The notes under the pieces: model-generated
Database searches by the model: none
Told to the model about the DNA's origin: nothing
Seen by the model: the letters and a program-made list of their open reading frames with translations, nothing else
NCBI GenBank assembly: GCA_002221725.1
Contig: NJFT01000071.1
Coordinates: 113,271 to 177,270 of the forward strand
DNA: 64,000 nt
Source: Scedosporium boydii
Lineage: Eukaryota; Ascomycota; Sordariomycetes; Microascales; Microascaceae
Direction: 5' to 3'
In this document: piece after piece, positions 24,132 through 35,444 of the stretch
Layout of the letters: each line of letters begins with the position of its first letter
How positions within the stretch are numbered: position 1 is the first letter of the stretch
Made by a program: the position numbers and the translations under genes

Positions 24132-26033
24132 TTATGTGCGCCATCGGAAACCGGGGTGTTTCCAGTCGAGGTCTGCAATCTCCTGCGGGCTCATACCGGC
24201 CAGCTCTTCCTCGACGTTCCTTCCATCCCGCTTCTTATTATCCCACTTCATCCAGAACCAGGCGGCGGTGGCAATGATGAGAATCACACTTGCCGCCGCG
24301 AGGTTGAGACCGTTTCCGATATGGAAATCAGGAGCATCCCAAACGATGTAGCTCCACGTCGACACAAGGCCGCCAATGTTGCCCATCATGACCTTTTGGC
24401 CCAGACGTGTTAGTATGCACAAGTTTAAAAGGGGACCCGGATAGAAGTAAGCAGAAGGGGCACTTACGTTGAGCCCGATGGCGCTGCTCCTCGCTGTGTC
24501 GCTGACAACGTTGGCGCTGATCTGCGCATTCGACATGGGCCCCAGCACCATGGTTGAGCTGGCAATCAAGAACGTTGCGGCGTAGCGAACTACGTTGACC
24601 TTGGATGCAAGGAACATGATGTATCCAGTCATAACCACTATAACACGTCAGAAAGCAGAACAAATATGACAGCACGCCAGGACCAGATAGATGGCTTCTT
24701 ACTGGGCGAGGAGAGTGCAATTAATAATTGCCTCCGGTCAAGATACCAGCTCAGCGCAGGATACGCCAAGACGAAGAACGCTCCCACAGCATAAGGAGGT
24801 ACGCTGTAAAGCTGCTGCTGCACAACAGTGAACTCGGGGTAGATGCTCCTAACAATGGTAGGCAGGAAGAAAGCGAGGCCCTGAACAGTGATATTGTTGA
24901 ACAGGAAAATGACGGCAATCTCAAGGGTAACCGGGTTCGTCATGCCGCGCCACAGCTTCGTACGATCGATTCCGTCGATGACTTCCGTGGCACCAATACG
25001 CTCGGACTTGACACGTGCGATGCACAGTTCCTTTTCTTCTTCTGTGAGCCAGCGTGCCGTTTCGGGACGGTCAGTCAGTGTGATGAAGGCGATGAGGGAC
25101 AGTCCAACAGTAATAATGCCTTCCAAAGCAAAAATCATTCGCCATTCGTGGAGAGAGCCAAAATGATCCATTGTCAGGATAGCAGATGCCAGCAGCCCAC
25201 CGAAGGCACCCGCGAGGGGTGCCATGACCATGTAGAGCGACAGGCGGAAGGTGAGCTCAGCACGCTGATACCATCTCGAAAGGTAATATGCGATTCCTGG
25301 TAACATCCCAGCCTCAAATATGCCGAGGAGAAACCGGACACCACAGATAGCAGCTCGGCTGTGAACGAAGCCGGTGGCAATCGATGCGACACCGAAGAGA
25401 AGGGAGGTGAGCGGAAGGAACCAGCCGGGGCCCATCCACTTGCAGCAGATGCTGGCGGGGATCTCGAAGATGATGTAGGAGATGTAGAAAACAGACAGAA
25501 CGACGTTATAGTCGAAGCCCTTGAGTCCGAGATCCTTTTCCAGACCAGCAATACGGGCGTTGCCTATACATGACATGACAGTCAGATTATGCTTGGCCCA
25601 GGACAGGGAAGGGTATCTCGATTGTTAAGTGACCCTCACTTGGCAAGAGGCTGCCTGCCATTGCCCAGGAGAAGGGAAGGGATATCCCTACCGATATTGG
25701 CCCGATCAATAAAGCAGAAGAGGTAGAGAAGAGCGACGGTGGGGACAGTGTAGAGATCGAGCTTCCACCGGAGCTTCTTCACGGCGACTGGGTCGAACTC
25801 AACGAGAGGATTACCATGTCTGTAGGTCGTCAATACGCAGTCTCTGGCAAAAATGCCCATGTATCAATGATAGAAAGATGTCACTTAGACACTTACTCGT
25901 CAGTGGCCACATTACCGCGACCGGCCACGGTGTGGAGATTACCACCGACAACCTTTTCTGTTCTAAAGCCCGTTGATGTGACCTTTTGTTCAACCTGCAG
26001 GTCTTCAGGTCTATCCTTCTCGCTAGATGTCAT
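24132..26033 (-). CDS. MFS permease of the Dal5 (anion:cation symporter) family
   Basis: Five exons on the minus strand: 25897-26033, 25692-25819, 24703-25563, 24468-24637, 24132-24392 (1,557 nt, 518 residues). All junctions are GT-AG and in phase. A short polar N-terminus leads to KLRWKLDLYTVPTVALLYLFCFIDRANIGNARIAGLEKDLG, which is diagnostic of the allantoate permease (Dal5) family. It is followed by the motif in GVRFLLGIFEAGMLPGIAYYLSRWYQRAE and twelve expected membrane segments. The C-terminus (ADLDWKHPGFRW) resembles the cytosolic tail common in this family. Members carry carboxylates such as allantoate, nicotinate, pantothenate or dipeptides across the plasma membrane. The substrate here is unknown. 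Confidence 0.9.
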
Positions 26034-27801
26034 GACTGAAACACGTCGTTAGAGGCAGCGATCGGGAATACGGTAGATGAGGTGGTTCTTGGTTGCGTTT
26101 AAGGGATCGACCCAGAGTAGAGGAAACTTTATCTGGTTATCACCGGGCCCATGGATTCGGAACGCGGGTAACACGTGGGAGGCCCTTATGGAGAGGTGGA
26201 CCACAGATGAGGTGCTGGTAGGCGATCTGCTTCGTACTGCAGGAAAGGATGGCCGTGGAGCTCTCCGCGTTTTATCGTACCTTCCCCCCAGCTTTTCTTT
26301 TCTTGTCTCTTCGCCTACGAGGTGGTAGAAGAGATCTGCCGACGCGGCGCGATGTGACGCAAGGATGCAGCGCGTTAGCTCCCTTATTTCCCCAGGTTTG
26401 AATGGTGGTAACGGCCGGAAAACCCGAAAGAGATGTCTTCAGAGTCAGGTATACCCGTGTACACAAGAGTTATGTTTTTCGTCTAGCATCTCCATTTCTC
26501 CATTCGCTCACCCAGCTTCGAACAGTGTAGGAGTGTGGGCCGGAAATTCCGAGGTATGTCTCCAAATGCTGGCAGCTACTTCGGGGTTAGCTTCCAAGCT
26601 TGGCTAGTCTGTCAACGCAGAGCCAGACGATCCTTGTGTGGACCACCTCTCTCTCCAATCATGAGGGTGCCAAACAGAAATGTTTCGGCGTAATTCTCCA
26701 ACCGTTCAGGGTTTTCTTGCTTGTTATTCGCCATTCCCCCCGCATACCCCAACCAAGCGGTGTTGCGTTTCTCCACATCCAAGCTTCGGTCCTTGACCAC
26801 ATTGAGATTTTACCATGCAGTCATGCAGGGTAACGACGGATAATAAGATGTTCCCTTGACTCTGAACTGAAAGTCTGCCCTGTGAATTGCGTCGGGCTTA
26901 TCGCACGTGGAAAAGGGGGCGGGATAAGCCATTACCCCGTTCACAGAGTGCGAGGGACCTTTTCTTCAGCGGGGAACCAAGGAACAAAGGAAACCGGCAA
27001 CCTTTAGGTGTCGGGTTCATCCTTGCGGCTCATACCAAGTACGCTACGTCCGGGCTTCCCAGAGTAATGATAAAATTGATGCTTTCCAGGTAAGTGGCAC
27101 CTAAATAGCCTTTCCTTTCTTCGTACTCCACGCCGTTTCCTGACGACGACTGCCGAAACTTTGGGGGATTATTAAATCTGTTTTGGAAACGGGCAACCCT
27201 GTATTGGGCTTGGCATGTGGGACCACTCTTGTAGGCTTCCTGTTTGGGCTAGTTGATGTTCCCTTTTCTTCAGGTCGGGTGCGTCAATTATTGCTCCAAA
27301 TGTAACGGAGAATGAGATAATCGAGTCCTGGTCTCGGCCTTTGATTGGGCACTGGAACCTTGGACAGAGAAAACCGGGCAGATTTGAGAATTCAGTAGCA
27401 TTAATGAGGAGACGTCGGGCCACAACTTGGCATTGGGTAGTATCATGAGAGCGACATATTGGTTATATTGACTGTTTCGTACAAGAGGTCTTGCGGGGCT
27501 GGTCATACGGGTTTTTACTACGAAGTGGTAGTAGATTATTTCGTACTTCGCACAAAGCTAAAGTTGGGATTGCTCTCACTTTTGGCGAGGGCGTGCATGC
27601 TAGGACTGTCTCTGTCCTGGCTATGGCTAGAGGTGTGGGAAAGAAGAAGAGAAAAGAAAATTGGATCCCACAGTCAAGTCGCGGAAGCCGCCTGACCTGG
27701 TCCTAGGCATGACCACATTCCTAATCTCGTCAAGGTTATCGACCTCTCTACCGGCGTTGGACGGCTTTGTGGCAAGCATCATGTGGCATCCTTTCTCCTT
27801 C
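26034..27801. other. 1.8-kb intergenic region, nothing recognised
   Basis: Upstream of the permease and downstream of the metallo-hydrolase gene (both minus strand). Only short frames are seen, without conserved motifs. Confidence 0.45.
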
Positions 27802-28896
27802 TCAACTGATGAATTGCCGATCCCTAGACTTGTGTCGAATATGTTCCAATTCCTCTTGGGATGCATCGCTGACTTTAAATTTGTACTCGTCCCCTCGATT
27901 AAGACATATCACCTCCTGTGACATTTTCTGCTTCTCCACTTCCCCCTTGAAGTCTTCGAGAGAAGACAGGAAATGGTTATAATCGTCGTACTGTATCGGA
28001 ATAGTTGTGTAGGGATCCACAAGCCTCATCAGTTGTACGCCCTCTTTGGCGTCCATGGTGATCGTGACGAGAGGTGCAGAAGGCCCGGGGATTACTGCAC
28101 CTCCGAGATGAATCAGCATCAAGTCGACGCGTTTGCGGTGCAGCCATTTCGGAATCTCTTTCAGGTCATCAACGAAGAGGGTGTCTCCAGATATGTATAT
28201 CCGATAACCCGTGGCAATCTCTCCAGTCACCGGTGACGGAATATCGTCTGAATATCCCAGTTCTACCATCCATCCGTTTGTTGGGGGTGCGGCGCGAATG
28301 ATTTCGTTTGCGGCCGAGAACGGGCCTGGAGGGACGTGTTTCCCTGGCATTCCCGTCACTTTTACAACCGGGCGCCTCTTGTGGTCCATCCTCGGCGCTA
28401 GGAGAATCAAGGTCTCGAAGAAATCCAGCTCTGTCACATTTCGAAATGGATCTTTCCCGGCTCCCCTGGAAACCAAGTGACCCTTCGCATGAGGTGTCGT
28501 AACAACCGGAATGTCTCTGTTAAGGCCATCTTCCACAAGCGGGTCAAAATGATCGGCATGGTAATGCGTGAGGAGGATTAAATCGACGGGTGGCATCTCA
28601 TCCAAGTCAATAGCTGGATTCGTGAGTCTCTCAGCAGTGATACCAGGTCCGAGATGGACGCGGCCACCTTCGCGCAGGAAGTTTGGGTCGGTTAGAACCC
28701 GGAGCCCTTGCCATTCGATGACGGTCGTTGCGGTGCCTATGAATAGGACCCTTCCATTCTCACCACCCGTCGAGGTTACCGAAGAATGACTCGTCTTCAC
28801 TGGGAAGTAGTTAAGTGCTGGCTTCCTTCCCTTGTCGGGTTTTAGGAGAGGCTGTCTCGCTGAGGGATTCAGATGGAGATATTGTAGTGGTCGCAT
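27802..28896 (-). CDS. Metallo-beta-lactamase-fold hydrolase
   Basis: Single exon of 364 residues starting at the ATG at 28896. The metal-binding motif THYHADH lies at residues 110-116 (ligands His111, His113, Asp115, His116). Further histidine/aspartate ligands are expected in TTPHAKGH, SGDTLFVDD and IHLGGA. The layout (FIGTATTVIEWQGLRVLTDPNF then the metal site) resembles the UlaG/NAPE-PLD-like branch, which hydrolyses phosphodiester or lactone bonds, rather than true beta-lactamases. No signal peptide is visible, so it is probably cytosolic. Which branch, and which substrate, is uncertain. Confidence 0.85.
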   Translation of the reverse strand: MRPLQYLHLNPSARQPLLKPDKGRKPALNYFPVKTSHSSVTSTGGENGRVLFIGTATTVIEWQGLRVLTDPNFLREGGRVHLGPGITAERLTNPAIDLDEMPPVDLILLTHYHADHFDPLVEDGLNRDIPVVTTPHAKGHLVSRGAGKDPFRNVTELDFFETLILLAPRMDHKRRPVVKVTGMPGKHVPPGPFSAANEIIRAAPPTNGWMVELGYSDDIPSPVTGEIATGYRIYISGDTLFVDDLKEIPKWLHRKRVDLMLIHLGGAVIPGPSAPLVTITMDAKEGVQLMRLVDPYTTIPIQYDDYNHFLSSLEDFKGEVEKQKMSQEVICLNRGDEYKFKVSDASQEELEHIRHKSRDRQFIS

Positions 28897-29712
28897 CGTC
28901 AACTCATTGAAATTTAATAACGGAGAATATCAATGGGAACGGGCTGATAAGAAACCGGGGGCAGGTGTCAATTGATCCTTCTTTTCGATATATATGAGCA
29001 CCTGAGGTAGGTTCGACTATGACATCAATCCCGTCATTAGCATTTATTATGATGTGATAGATTGGGCCGTAGTCTTGCTTGGATGCTGCGGCTCAAAAGT
29101 CTCAGTATTCTTAAACTCGCCATCTGTCTGCTATCCAATGTCCGATTAATTGCTTGGCGAACTGAACTTGGATAATAGATCGGGCAATGTCATTCCTAGT
29201 AGACCTATTACTGAGCAGTTATGCTAGGATCCTGTGCACCCGGACGGAGAGAGAGGATCCTAAGTGACCACACCCAAGAGCATGTGGTTTGTTTGTGAAT
29301 CCAACGCACCAGATGGTCCATTGGTAAGAGTCGAGGCTAGCAACGTTGAACTACTTATCTATTAATTGATGGCAATGTGTTCCAGCGGGGTCGCAAACAC
29401 CCCCCTGTCCTCGGTTAAGGTTACGGTAAATGAGGCAGCGACTCAAGGTTTCAAGTTCCAACCAAGCAATGGATATTTCTTTAACTAGCTGACGCCGTCA
29501 TGCCTGGCGTTAGTCTGCTAACAGCAAAGCATCATCCTCCATAAAATTGAAGGAATACAACGCCCTCAAAGCTGCAGGTGCATGGGCCTCAAATCATGAT
29601 GACCCCGTGATAATACAAGAAAGGAGCCAACAATAAAAAGGGAAGAAAAAAGAAAGAAGCGAAAGCGGACCAAGGGAAAAAGGAAGGCGGGCGGCTCCAG
29701 TGCCTTGGCCGC
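28897..29712. other. Intergenic region, nothing recognised
   Basis: This lies between two minus-strand genes. A purine-rich run (AAAAAGGGAAGAAAAAAGAAAG) near 29635-29660 precedes the 3' end of the secreted-protein gene. No gene was recognised. Confidence 0.45.
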
Positions 29713-30555
29713 TTAACAATCATCCCACTGAACACTCACGATAAGGCCATCAGGAGCCCAAACCCTGCCGCGGACAGCAAAGGCAGACCGCGTATCCGGG
29801 GAGTACCACTTTGGACACCACTCGGAAATGATGCCCTGGGCGTAAGCGGCAACGTAGTCCCAGCTGTTGGTATAAGTGGCGGACGACGACGAGGTAGGTG
29901 GCTCGTAACAAATGAAGATAGCAGCGTCCCAGGAGCAGCTGACTCGCGTGCAGGCGGTTTTGTCAACCATAGCCATGTCCTTCCTATTGACGAGGTATTT
30001 GATCCCATCTTGGACGTATCTTTGACGAACGCCTCTAGGGTCAGGGCCCACACAGTCTTTCTTCGAGACATGTCGGTCCCTCCACTCGGGTCTTTTGAAC
30101 TTAAAAGCGGCGCCATTACCTCCGGTGCCATCCCAATCATATCCGGGGTTGATTTCATGGACCTGCCGCATAACCTCCTGGATGGTTCCGTTGAAAGTCA
30201 GCGTCTCGCCGTTCCGTCCAAAGGCACCGGTGTACGAGTTAGGGACCATGGTGAAATTCTGGAAGAACGGATCGACATAGCCATCCGGCACCGAGGTTGT
30301 TGAGGCGAAGCTAGTCACAGCAGTGACGCTAGAGGCACTGTCTGTAACATTGGCGGGGCCAGGTGCAGCCATTACCTGCAAGATGCCAGGACAAGGTTAG
30401 TTAAGGGCCCAAATACTATACAAGACATATGAGGTTGGTTGGTAGATGGCGCGCTGGATCTGCGGTCGAGGAGCCCCAGGGAAAGAATCCAGACTCACAC
30501 TCATTTTGCCAGAGAGCGCAAGAGCGCCAATGGCGTAAAGGAAAGGAACATGCAT
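29713..30555 (-). CDS. Small secreted protein of unknown function
   Basis: Two exons on the minus strand, 30499-30555 and 29713-30375, joined across a 123-nt intron (GTGAGT...TTGCAG); 239 residues. The 19-residue first exon supplies a signal peptide core (MHVPFLYAIGALALS), continuing into AAPGPANVTDSAS. The mature protein has no transmembrane segment. It carries about five cysteines, notably in KKDCVGPDPRG, CTRVSCSWDAAIFIC and a final C-terminal Cys. The CxRVSCSxxxAIxxC texture recurs in small secreted fungal proteins of unknown function and is consistent with an effector or extracellular defence role, but that is inference. There is no enzymatic motif. Confidence 0.7.
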
Positions 30556-32067
30556 CTTTAGATGCTTCCCTCCTCTTCTTTATTTTTGAGATTTTGATTA
30601 ACTTCAAAGGGAAGAGTGGGCCGAGATTGGGATGTTGGATATGTGAGGACAGATGAGGAGCAGAAGAAGCAACACGTTTACCTGGGGATTTGAAAATATA
30701 TGTATATATATTTCTTGGGAAGAGAGTTGATTGAGGCAACCTCGGCTCAGTGACGACAAGAGCGCAGGACTTTCGCCGTTTTTGACTTCATTGTCCTCTT
30801 TGTCAAATATAGATTCCTCACCAGGGTCAGTCTCTAACATTGAGTAGAGAATGGTAGGAATGTAGTAGGCTGAGCTTTGAAGAATCAAGAAACCCGATGA
30901 TGTGACGGAAGAGAAAGCAACAACGCTTGAGACTGGAGACAGGGGTAGTCGCCTCGATGTATGCTGTATCAGCTTCAGGGTATTGCTCTACCTCCGAGCA
31001 TTGCCTTCGACCGGGATCCAGTTTTGCTCAACTACTGTAGTTTGGCCCCCTGAATAGTTTACCCGTCCCGCACTGGTATCGGGATTCATCTCGATCCCAG
31101 AGCCCACTCAAAGAACTTTAATCCAAGCCAGAATGAAACCCTCAAAGCCTACCCAACACAACCATGTTTCTTGACGTGAATCTGCCACATAGTAGGAATG
31201 TGGAAGAAATATCTTTTGGTCATGATGGCATGGTGTTTGTGGAACAGCAGCCACCATAAGTTTGAAGGTTTGGAAGTCTCGACTCAACACCATTCCCCTT
31301 GCATCCTGCGTAACACAATCATGATTTGGTACTGGGTAAGGAGAAGAGAAAGCTAGGGAGAACATACCATAAATGCTAATGGAGTTAAGAATGTTTCGCT
31401 TGAGCGTTCGCCTTGTTTCCTATCCAAAGCTGCTCCTTGTTCCCCTCTGCTTTTTTTTCAACTCCAGATATCAGTCGTCTCCCTTCGTACTTAACCCCTT
31501 CGTACTCGATCGCTGTGTTACCAGCACCACTAAAGGACCCCATTTGCGCCCTTGCCAGGAATGTGAGCCTTTCTCGCTACTTTCTCGGAGATAATACGAA
31601 GAGGAGCAAAAAGAAGGAGAAACCTGACTTGAGTAGGGGAAAGAAACGCGTTTCTCAGGACGCTTAATAATCGAAAGCAGCTGGACATCTATATCAAGAA
31701 GTATCATTCTTCCCACACCCAGCAAGCGCCAGCTGTGGAACTTCCGCGGAACTAAGTCGCGAGGAAAGGGAAGAAGCTTCCTGGGCACCTGAACTACAAT
31801 CTTTGCCCTCAACATTGCGCTTCGCGAGAGTTTAGTAGGTGGAGATGCTAGTACTTCATCGCTACCCCTTGTGATGGCTTGAACCATACATATCATACAT
31901 TGAGATTTGAGGGTCTACGGCCTGAGCAATTCACGACGGTTACGACCACCTGAAACAGCACAAACGGTAGCGAAAATTGATAGAACCAAAAACATACTCA
32001 TTAAGCTGTGCCCTACACAACCCAGAACGTACAAATCCGCACCCATGGCAGGTATGCGTGTTCGTAC

Positions 32068-32071
<4 letters not shown>
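30556..32071. other. 1.5-kb intergenic region, nothing recognised
   Basis: This is the promoter side of the small secreted protein and the 3' side of the Baeyer-Villiger-type gene. No exon was recognised. Confidence 0.45.

Positions 32072-32108
<37 letters not shown>
32072..32108 (+). repeat. Poly-T tract (37 nt)
   Basis: An uninterrupted run of 37 T. Relative to the minus-strand monooxygenase gene it is an A37 run starting about 40 nt past the stop codon. It may be a slippage-prone homopolymer or the tail of an old retroposon; no element is recognisable beside it. Confidence 0.95.
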
Positions 32109-32148
32109 CATTCGAATCTAGGAGTTTCTTGTACAAAGACAGAGACAT

Positions 32149-34153
32149 CTATGGAATGAGCCACCAGCTCTCATGAACATCCCGCAGGTCTATCTTGTCG
32201 GGATTCACAAGATACGGCGTAATGTCGGCCTCGGGGTCACTTTCCTTCCTTGTGCCACCATTGCCAAAGTACCAGACAAAGCGATTCCCGCTATCATGAA
32301 TATAATCGTATTTCCAGTCCTCCCATCGTGGCTCTCGTTGTAGAAGAGTGACAAGCGAGGCACTTCCGGGCCAGAGACCGTGGATCCGCGCACCAGGTCG
32401 ACCACCGTTATACCACGAACTGCAATTTTCCGAGAGAACCGTCTTAGCGAAGAAGGCATCCGAATATTGAACAAAGTCGTCGGCAGCCTCCTTGAGTGGC
32501 TCGATGGCCTTGATGCCCTCTCGGCCCACCTTCCTCAGAATTTTGGCAAAGTAGGTGATTTGGGTTTCCACGCTATGCGGCACAGTTCCGGACCTGCCAG
32601 ATCCATTGGGACCGTGGATGAAGAGGAGGTTAGGGAAACCAGGAGTGGCAGCGCCCAAGTAAGTGTAGGGGAAGCCGTATTTGCCACCCGGTTTCCAAGC
32701 CTCTGCCAGATTCTCGCCGTTCGCGATGACTGGGAAAGGAGGAGCCAAGTCGCCGTTGGCTCCCGTCGCGCAGTAGATGGCATCAACTTCGCGGTGGACC
32801 CCGTCTTCGGTCTCGATGCCGGTTTCCATGAACCGCTTGATTGGCGTCTGGATGTAGTCGGTGTTCTCGGCAGTGATGGCCTCGAGATAACCTGGCCCGG
32901 GAGTCAATCTCCTGCAATGGGGAGAGAAATCGGGAATCAACTGGTCAATGAGGTCGGGCTTTGCTCCCAACCGACCGTTTATCAGCTTGGTCAAATTTCC
33001 CCTCGTTTCCTCGTTCTTTTCCGAGCCCTTAAACCAGTCCTTGAATCCCCTGTAATAAATCGATTCCTTCTCCTTGCGGTACGCGATGTACTTTTCCGGG
33101 TCTTGTTTGAACGACTCCCTGAGCTCCTCGTCGATGACGATTGGCGTGGTAGATGTTTCGTGGCCTGCAAAGGACGCAGCAATCCAAGTCTTATTCCTCG
33201 CGTAGTGGTCGAGATGCCCAACGACCTTTTGGATGTTTGCGACGACTTGGATTCCACTCGCGCCATTGCCAATCACCGCGACGCGCTTCCCCTTGATGTC
33301 GAAGCTAGGATCCCAGTTCGAAGTATGTCGAAGCAGGCCTTTGTAGTCAGAGAGGCCGGGGTAATCTGGAAGCCTCCAGCTGTTGAAACGACCAATCGCG
33401 TTGAGAACAAAATCCACCGTCTCGACCCGAACAGTATCGGCCTTGAGATCTCTCACGGTGACGTTCCATACGGACTGCACCGGATCCCACTCCTCCTTCT
33501 CAACCTTTTGTGAAAGCTGTAGGTACTTGTAGACATCGAATTTTCTAGCAAGACCCTCCCAATACGCCTGGATTTCAGGACCTTGCGCAAATTCCTCTGT
33601 CCACTGGGTGTTCGGCGCAAAGGTCGACTGGTAGACATGAGCCGGCACATCGCAGCGAACCCCGGGATAGATGTTTTCAAACCACGTTCCACCCTTTAAT
33701 AGGGGAAAGAATTAGCCAGTCAGTCAGTCGATTGATCGATTGCTTTCAATCTTGGCAGCCATCATGTAGATTAAGTTGCGGATTCTGGGATGAGAATGAT
33801 AATAAACTCACCACACCAGCATTTTTCTCGAAGATTGTAAGCTTGACATTGGGAACCTTGGGAGGAATCAAAATCCCGGCCAGGACACCAGAAAGGCCGG
33901 CGCCCACCACAGCGACCCTCAGTTCCCTGGGTTCATCGGCATAACGATCCACAAGTTCAAATGGAGGATTCTCATAAACGGACTGGTTGGCCTGGGGCTT
34001 GAGGATGCCAGGGGCTCCTTCAGGGATGGGGTCAGTGACCCCCTGGCCATTACTGGTGACGGCGTCCTGGAGATTAGATCCGAGACCCTGGCCTATCTGA
34101 TCTGTCAATCCATTGAGGGCAGGGGTCGGCGTGGGTGTTTGGACGTGCCCCAT
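32149..34153 (-). CDS. Baeyer-Villiger-type FAD monooxygenase
   Basis: Two exons on the minus strand, 33812-34153 and 32149-33693 (GTGAGT...TAAAG intron of 118 nt); 628 residues. The first Rossmann motif for FAD is VVGAGLSGVLAG (residues 82-93) and the second, for NADPH, is VIGNGASG (residues 254-261). Between them lies YKGLLRHTSNW (231-241), matching the Baeyer-Villiger fingerprint FxGxxxHxxxW with Tyr for Phe. A late GATG motif (YCATGANGD) completes the class B flavoprotein layout. The family inserts oxygen next to a carbonyl to give esters or lactones; fungal members occur in secondary metabolism and in ketone breakdown. The gene is divergent to the permease at 35445 and heads the flavin-enzyme block. 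Confidence 0.92.
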
Positions 34154-35362
34154 TTTGATTTGATTTTGATTTTCGACTTGGCGACACCTGTTCACGAGAG
34201 GGTAGAGGAGGGTGAGATAACAAAGGAGAACGGTACTAATCCGTGTGTGCTACGCTACACCTCGGGTCTTGGAAAGAATCAGTGAGAGAGAGTGTGTGAG
34301 TGTGAGAGGAGAGTGCAGATATTGGTTCCCGATCCAGATTAAGGATGTTAGCCAGGACAATAATGCGTCGGGCTGGCCAGCCGGACTGAATATATCCAAC
34401 AAGTATTACAGCGGACCCAGATCGATGGTGAAATAGTAATCCACATCCAAGTAATACTTATCTTAAGATCCTCGGCTTGAGAAGGCCCAATGGCGCATCG
34501 AACCCATTGGGACGGCTACACCACCCAGTGATGTTCGCATGCCGTGCTGCGACCCCAGTTCACGCCATCATCTCCGACAACCGCAAAAGAAAAACAAAAA
34601 GACAAAAAGAGAACGCGTAAAATTTACCCTGACGAAGTACTCGATAACGACTTGGAGAGGTCTGTTCCAATCGAAGCAGGAACTGTGGGTCGTCGGTCGC
34701 GAGAAACGAGCACGCCATCACCCCCACTTCTTGGGAAGCTCGCTCCGTCCAACGCCGTGATTCCTCCGGGCTTACATGCAACCCAAGTGCCCAAGTGTTC
34801 CGTACCACTGCTGGTCATGGGTTCCCCTTTCTCCCCCCATGCCCGGGAATCTACGAATCGTGGAACCGCCAAGTTGAGGGCAGGAATTTAGCACCCCCAG
34901 CCTGCAGTGGGTCGCTCGAAATGTCGTTCAAGCTAGCAGATGCATCTCGTAGCCTTTGTCACATCAACCGTCCTAGCTATGATGCCATCTTATCTTGGAG
35001 TTTGGAGATGAAATCTAAACCTCCCAGGGAAGACAAATCCTCCGACTAATACGAAAAAAAATATGCAGGGTTAGGTAGATTCATCATGGCGCAGTTTGAT
35101 TTGCTCGAAATGGATCCCTGTAGTCTACTACACCGTCTACATCCGTCATACACTACCGTGGATGGTGGGAGTGGACCAGGACCAGGGTAATATGTGATAG
35201 GAGGCAAACTCGGTAACAGCGTTGTCTGCCTCGACTCCTCGACGCAGCTATTAAAATCATCGTGTCTTCCCGCGTCTGTGGTGAAGAAATTTAGCCTCAA
35301 AATCTATGCCATCTCAGAGTTTATCTTAGAGCTTTTGAGCCGAACGGGAGAAGTCGTCTGTA
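34154..35362. other. Divergent promoter between monooxygenase and permease
   Basis: This 1.2-kb stretch lies between the 5' ends of the Baeyer-Villiger-type gene and the permease, and may regulate both. A GA/GT-rich stretch (34270-34310) is the only compositional feature. No gene was recognised. Confidence 0.4.
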
Positions 35363-35418
35363 CGCCTGCACGCCTGCACGCCTGCACGCCTGCACGCCTG
35401 CACGCCTGCACGCCTGCA
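35363..35418 (+). repeat. Minisatellite, seven copies of CGCCTGCA
   Basis: Seven perfect tandem copies of the 8-bp unit CGCCTGCA end 26 nt before the permease ATG, so they almost certainly lie in its 5' untranslated region or core promoter. A degenerate continuation (CGTCCTCCTGCACGCCCA) leads to the start. Confidence 0.97.
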
Positions 35419-35444
35419 CGTCCTCCTGCACGCCCACCATCATC

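Noticed and set aside
32380..33513. Long plus-strand open frame of 377 codons
   Set aside because: It lies entirely antisense to the well-supported monooxygenase exon and has no family motifs; it is a codon-bias shadow.
32149..34153. Monooxygenase as a retroposed gene because of the adjacent poly-A run
   Set aside because: The gene retains a normal 118-nt GT-AG intron, so it was not copied from a spliced mRNA.
35363..35418. Considered as a CRISPR-like or telomere-like array
   Set aside because: The units are 8 bp, contiguous and without spacers, and they do not match the TTAGGG telomere repeat; this is a simple minisatellite.
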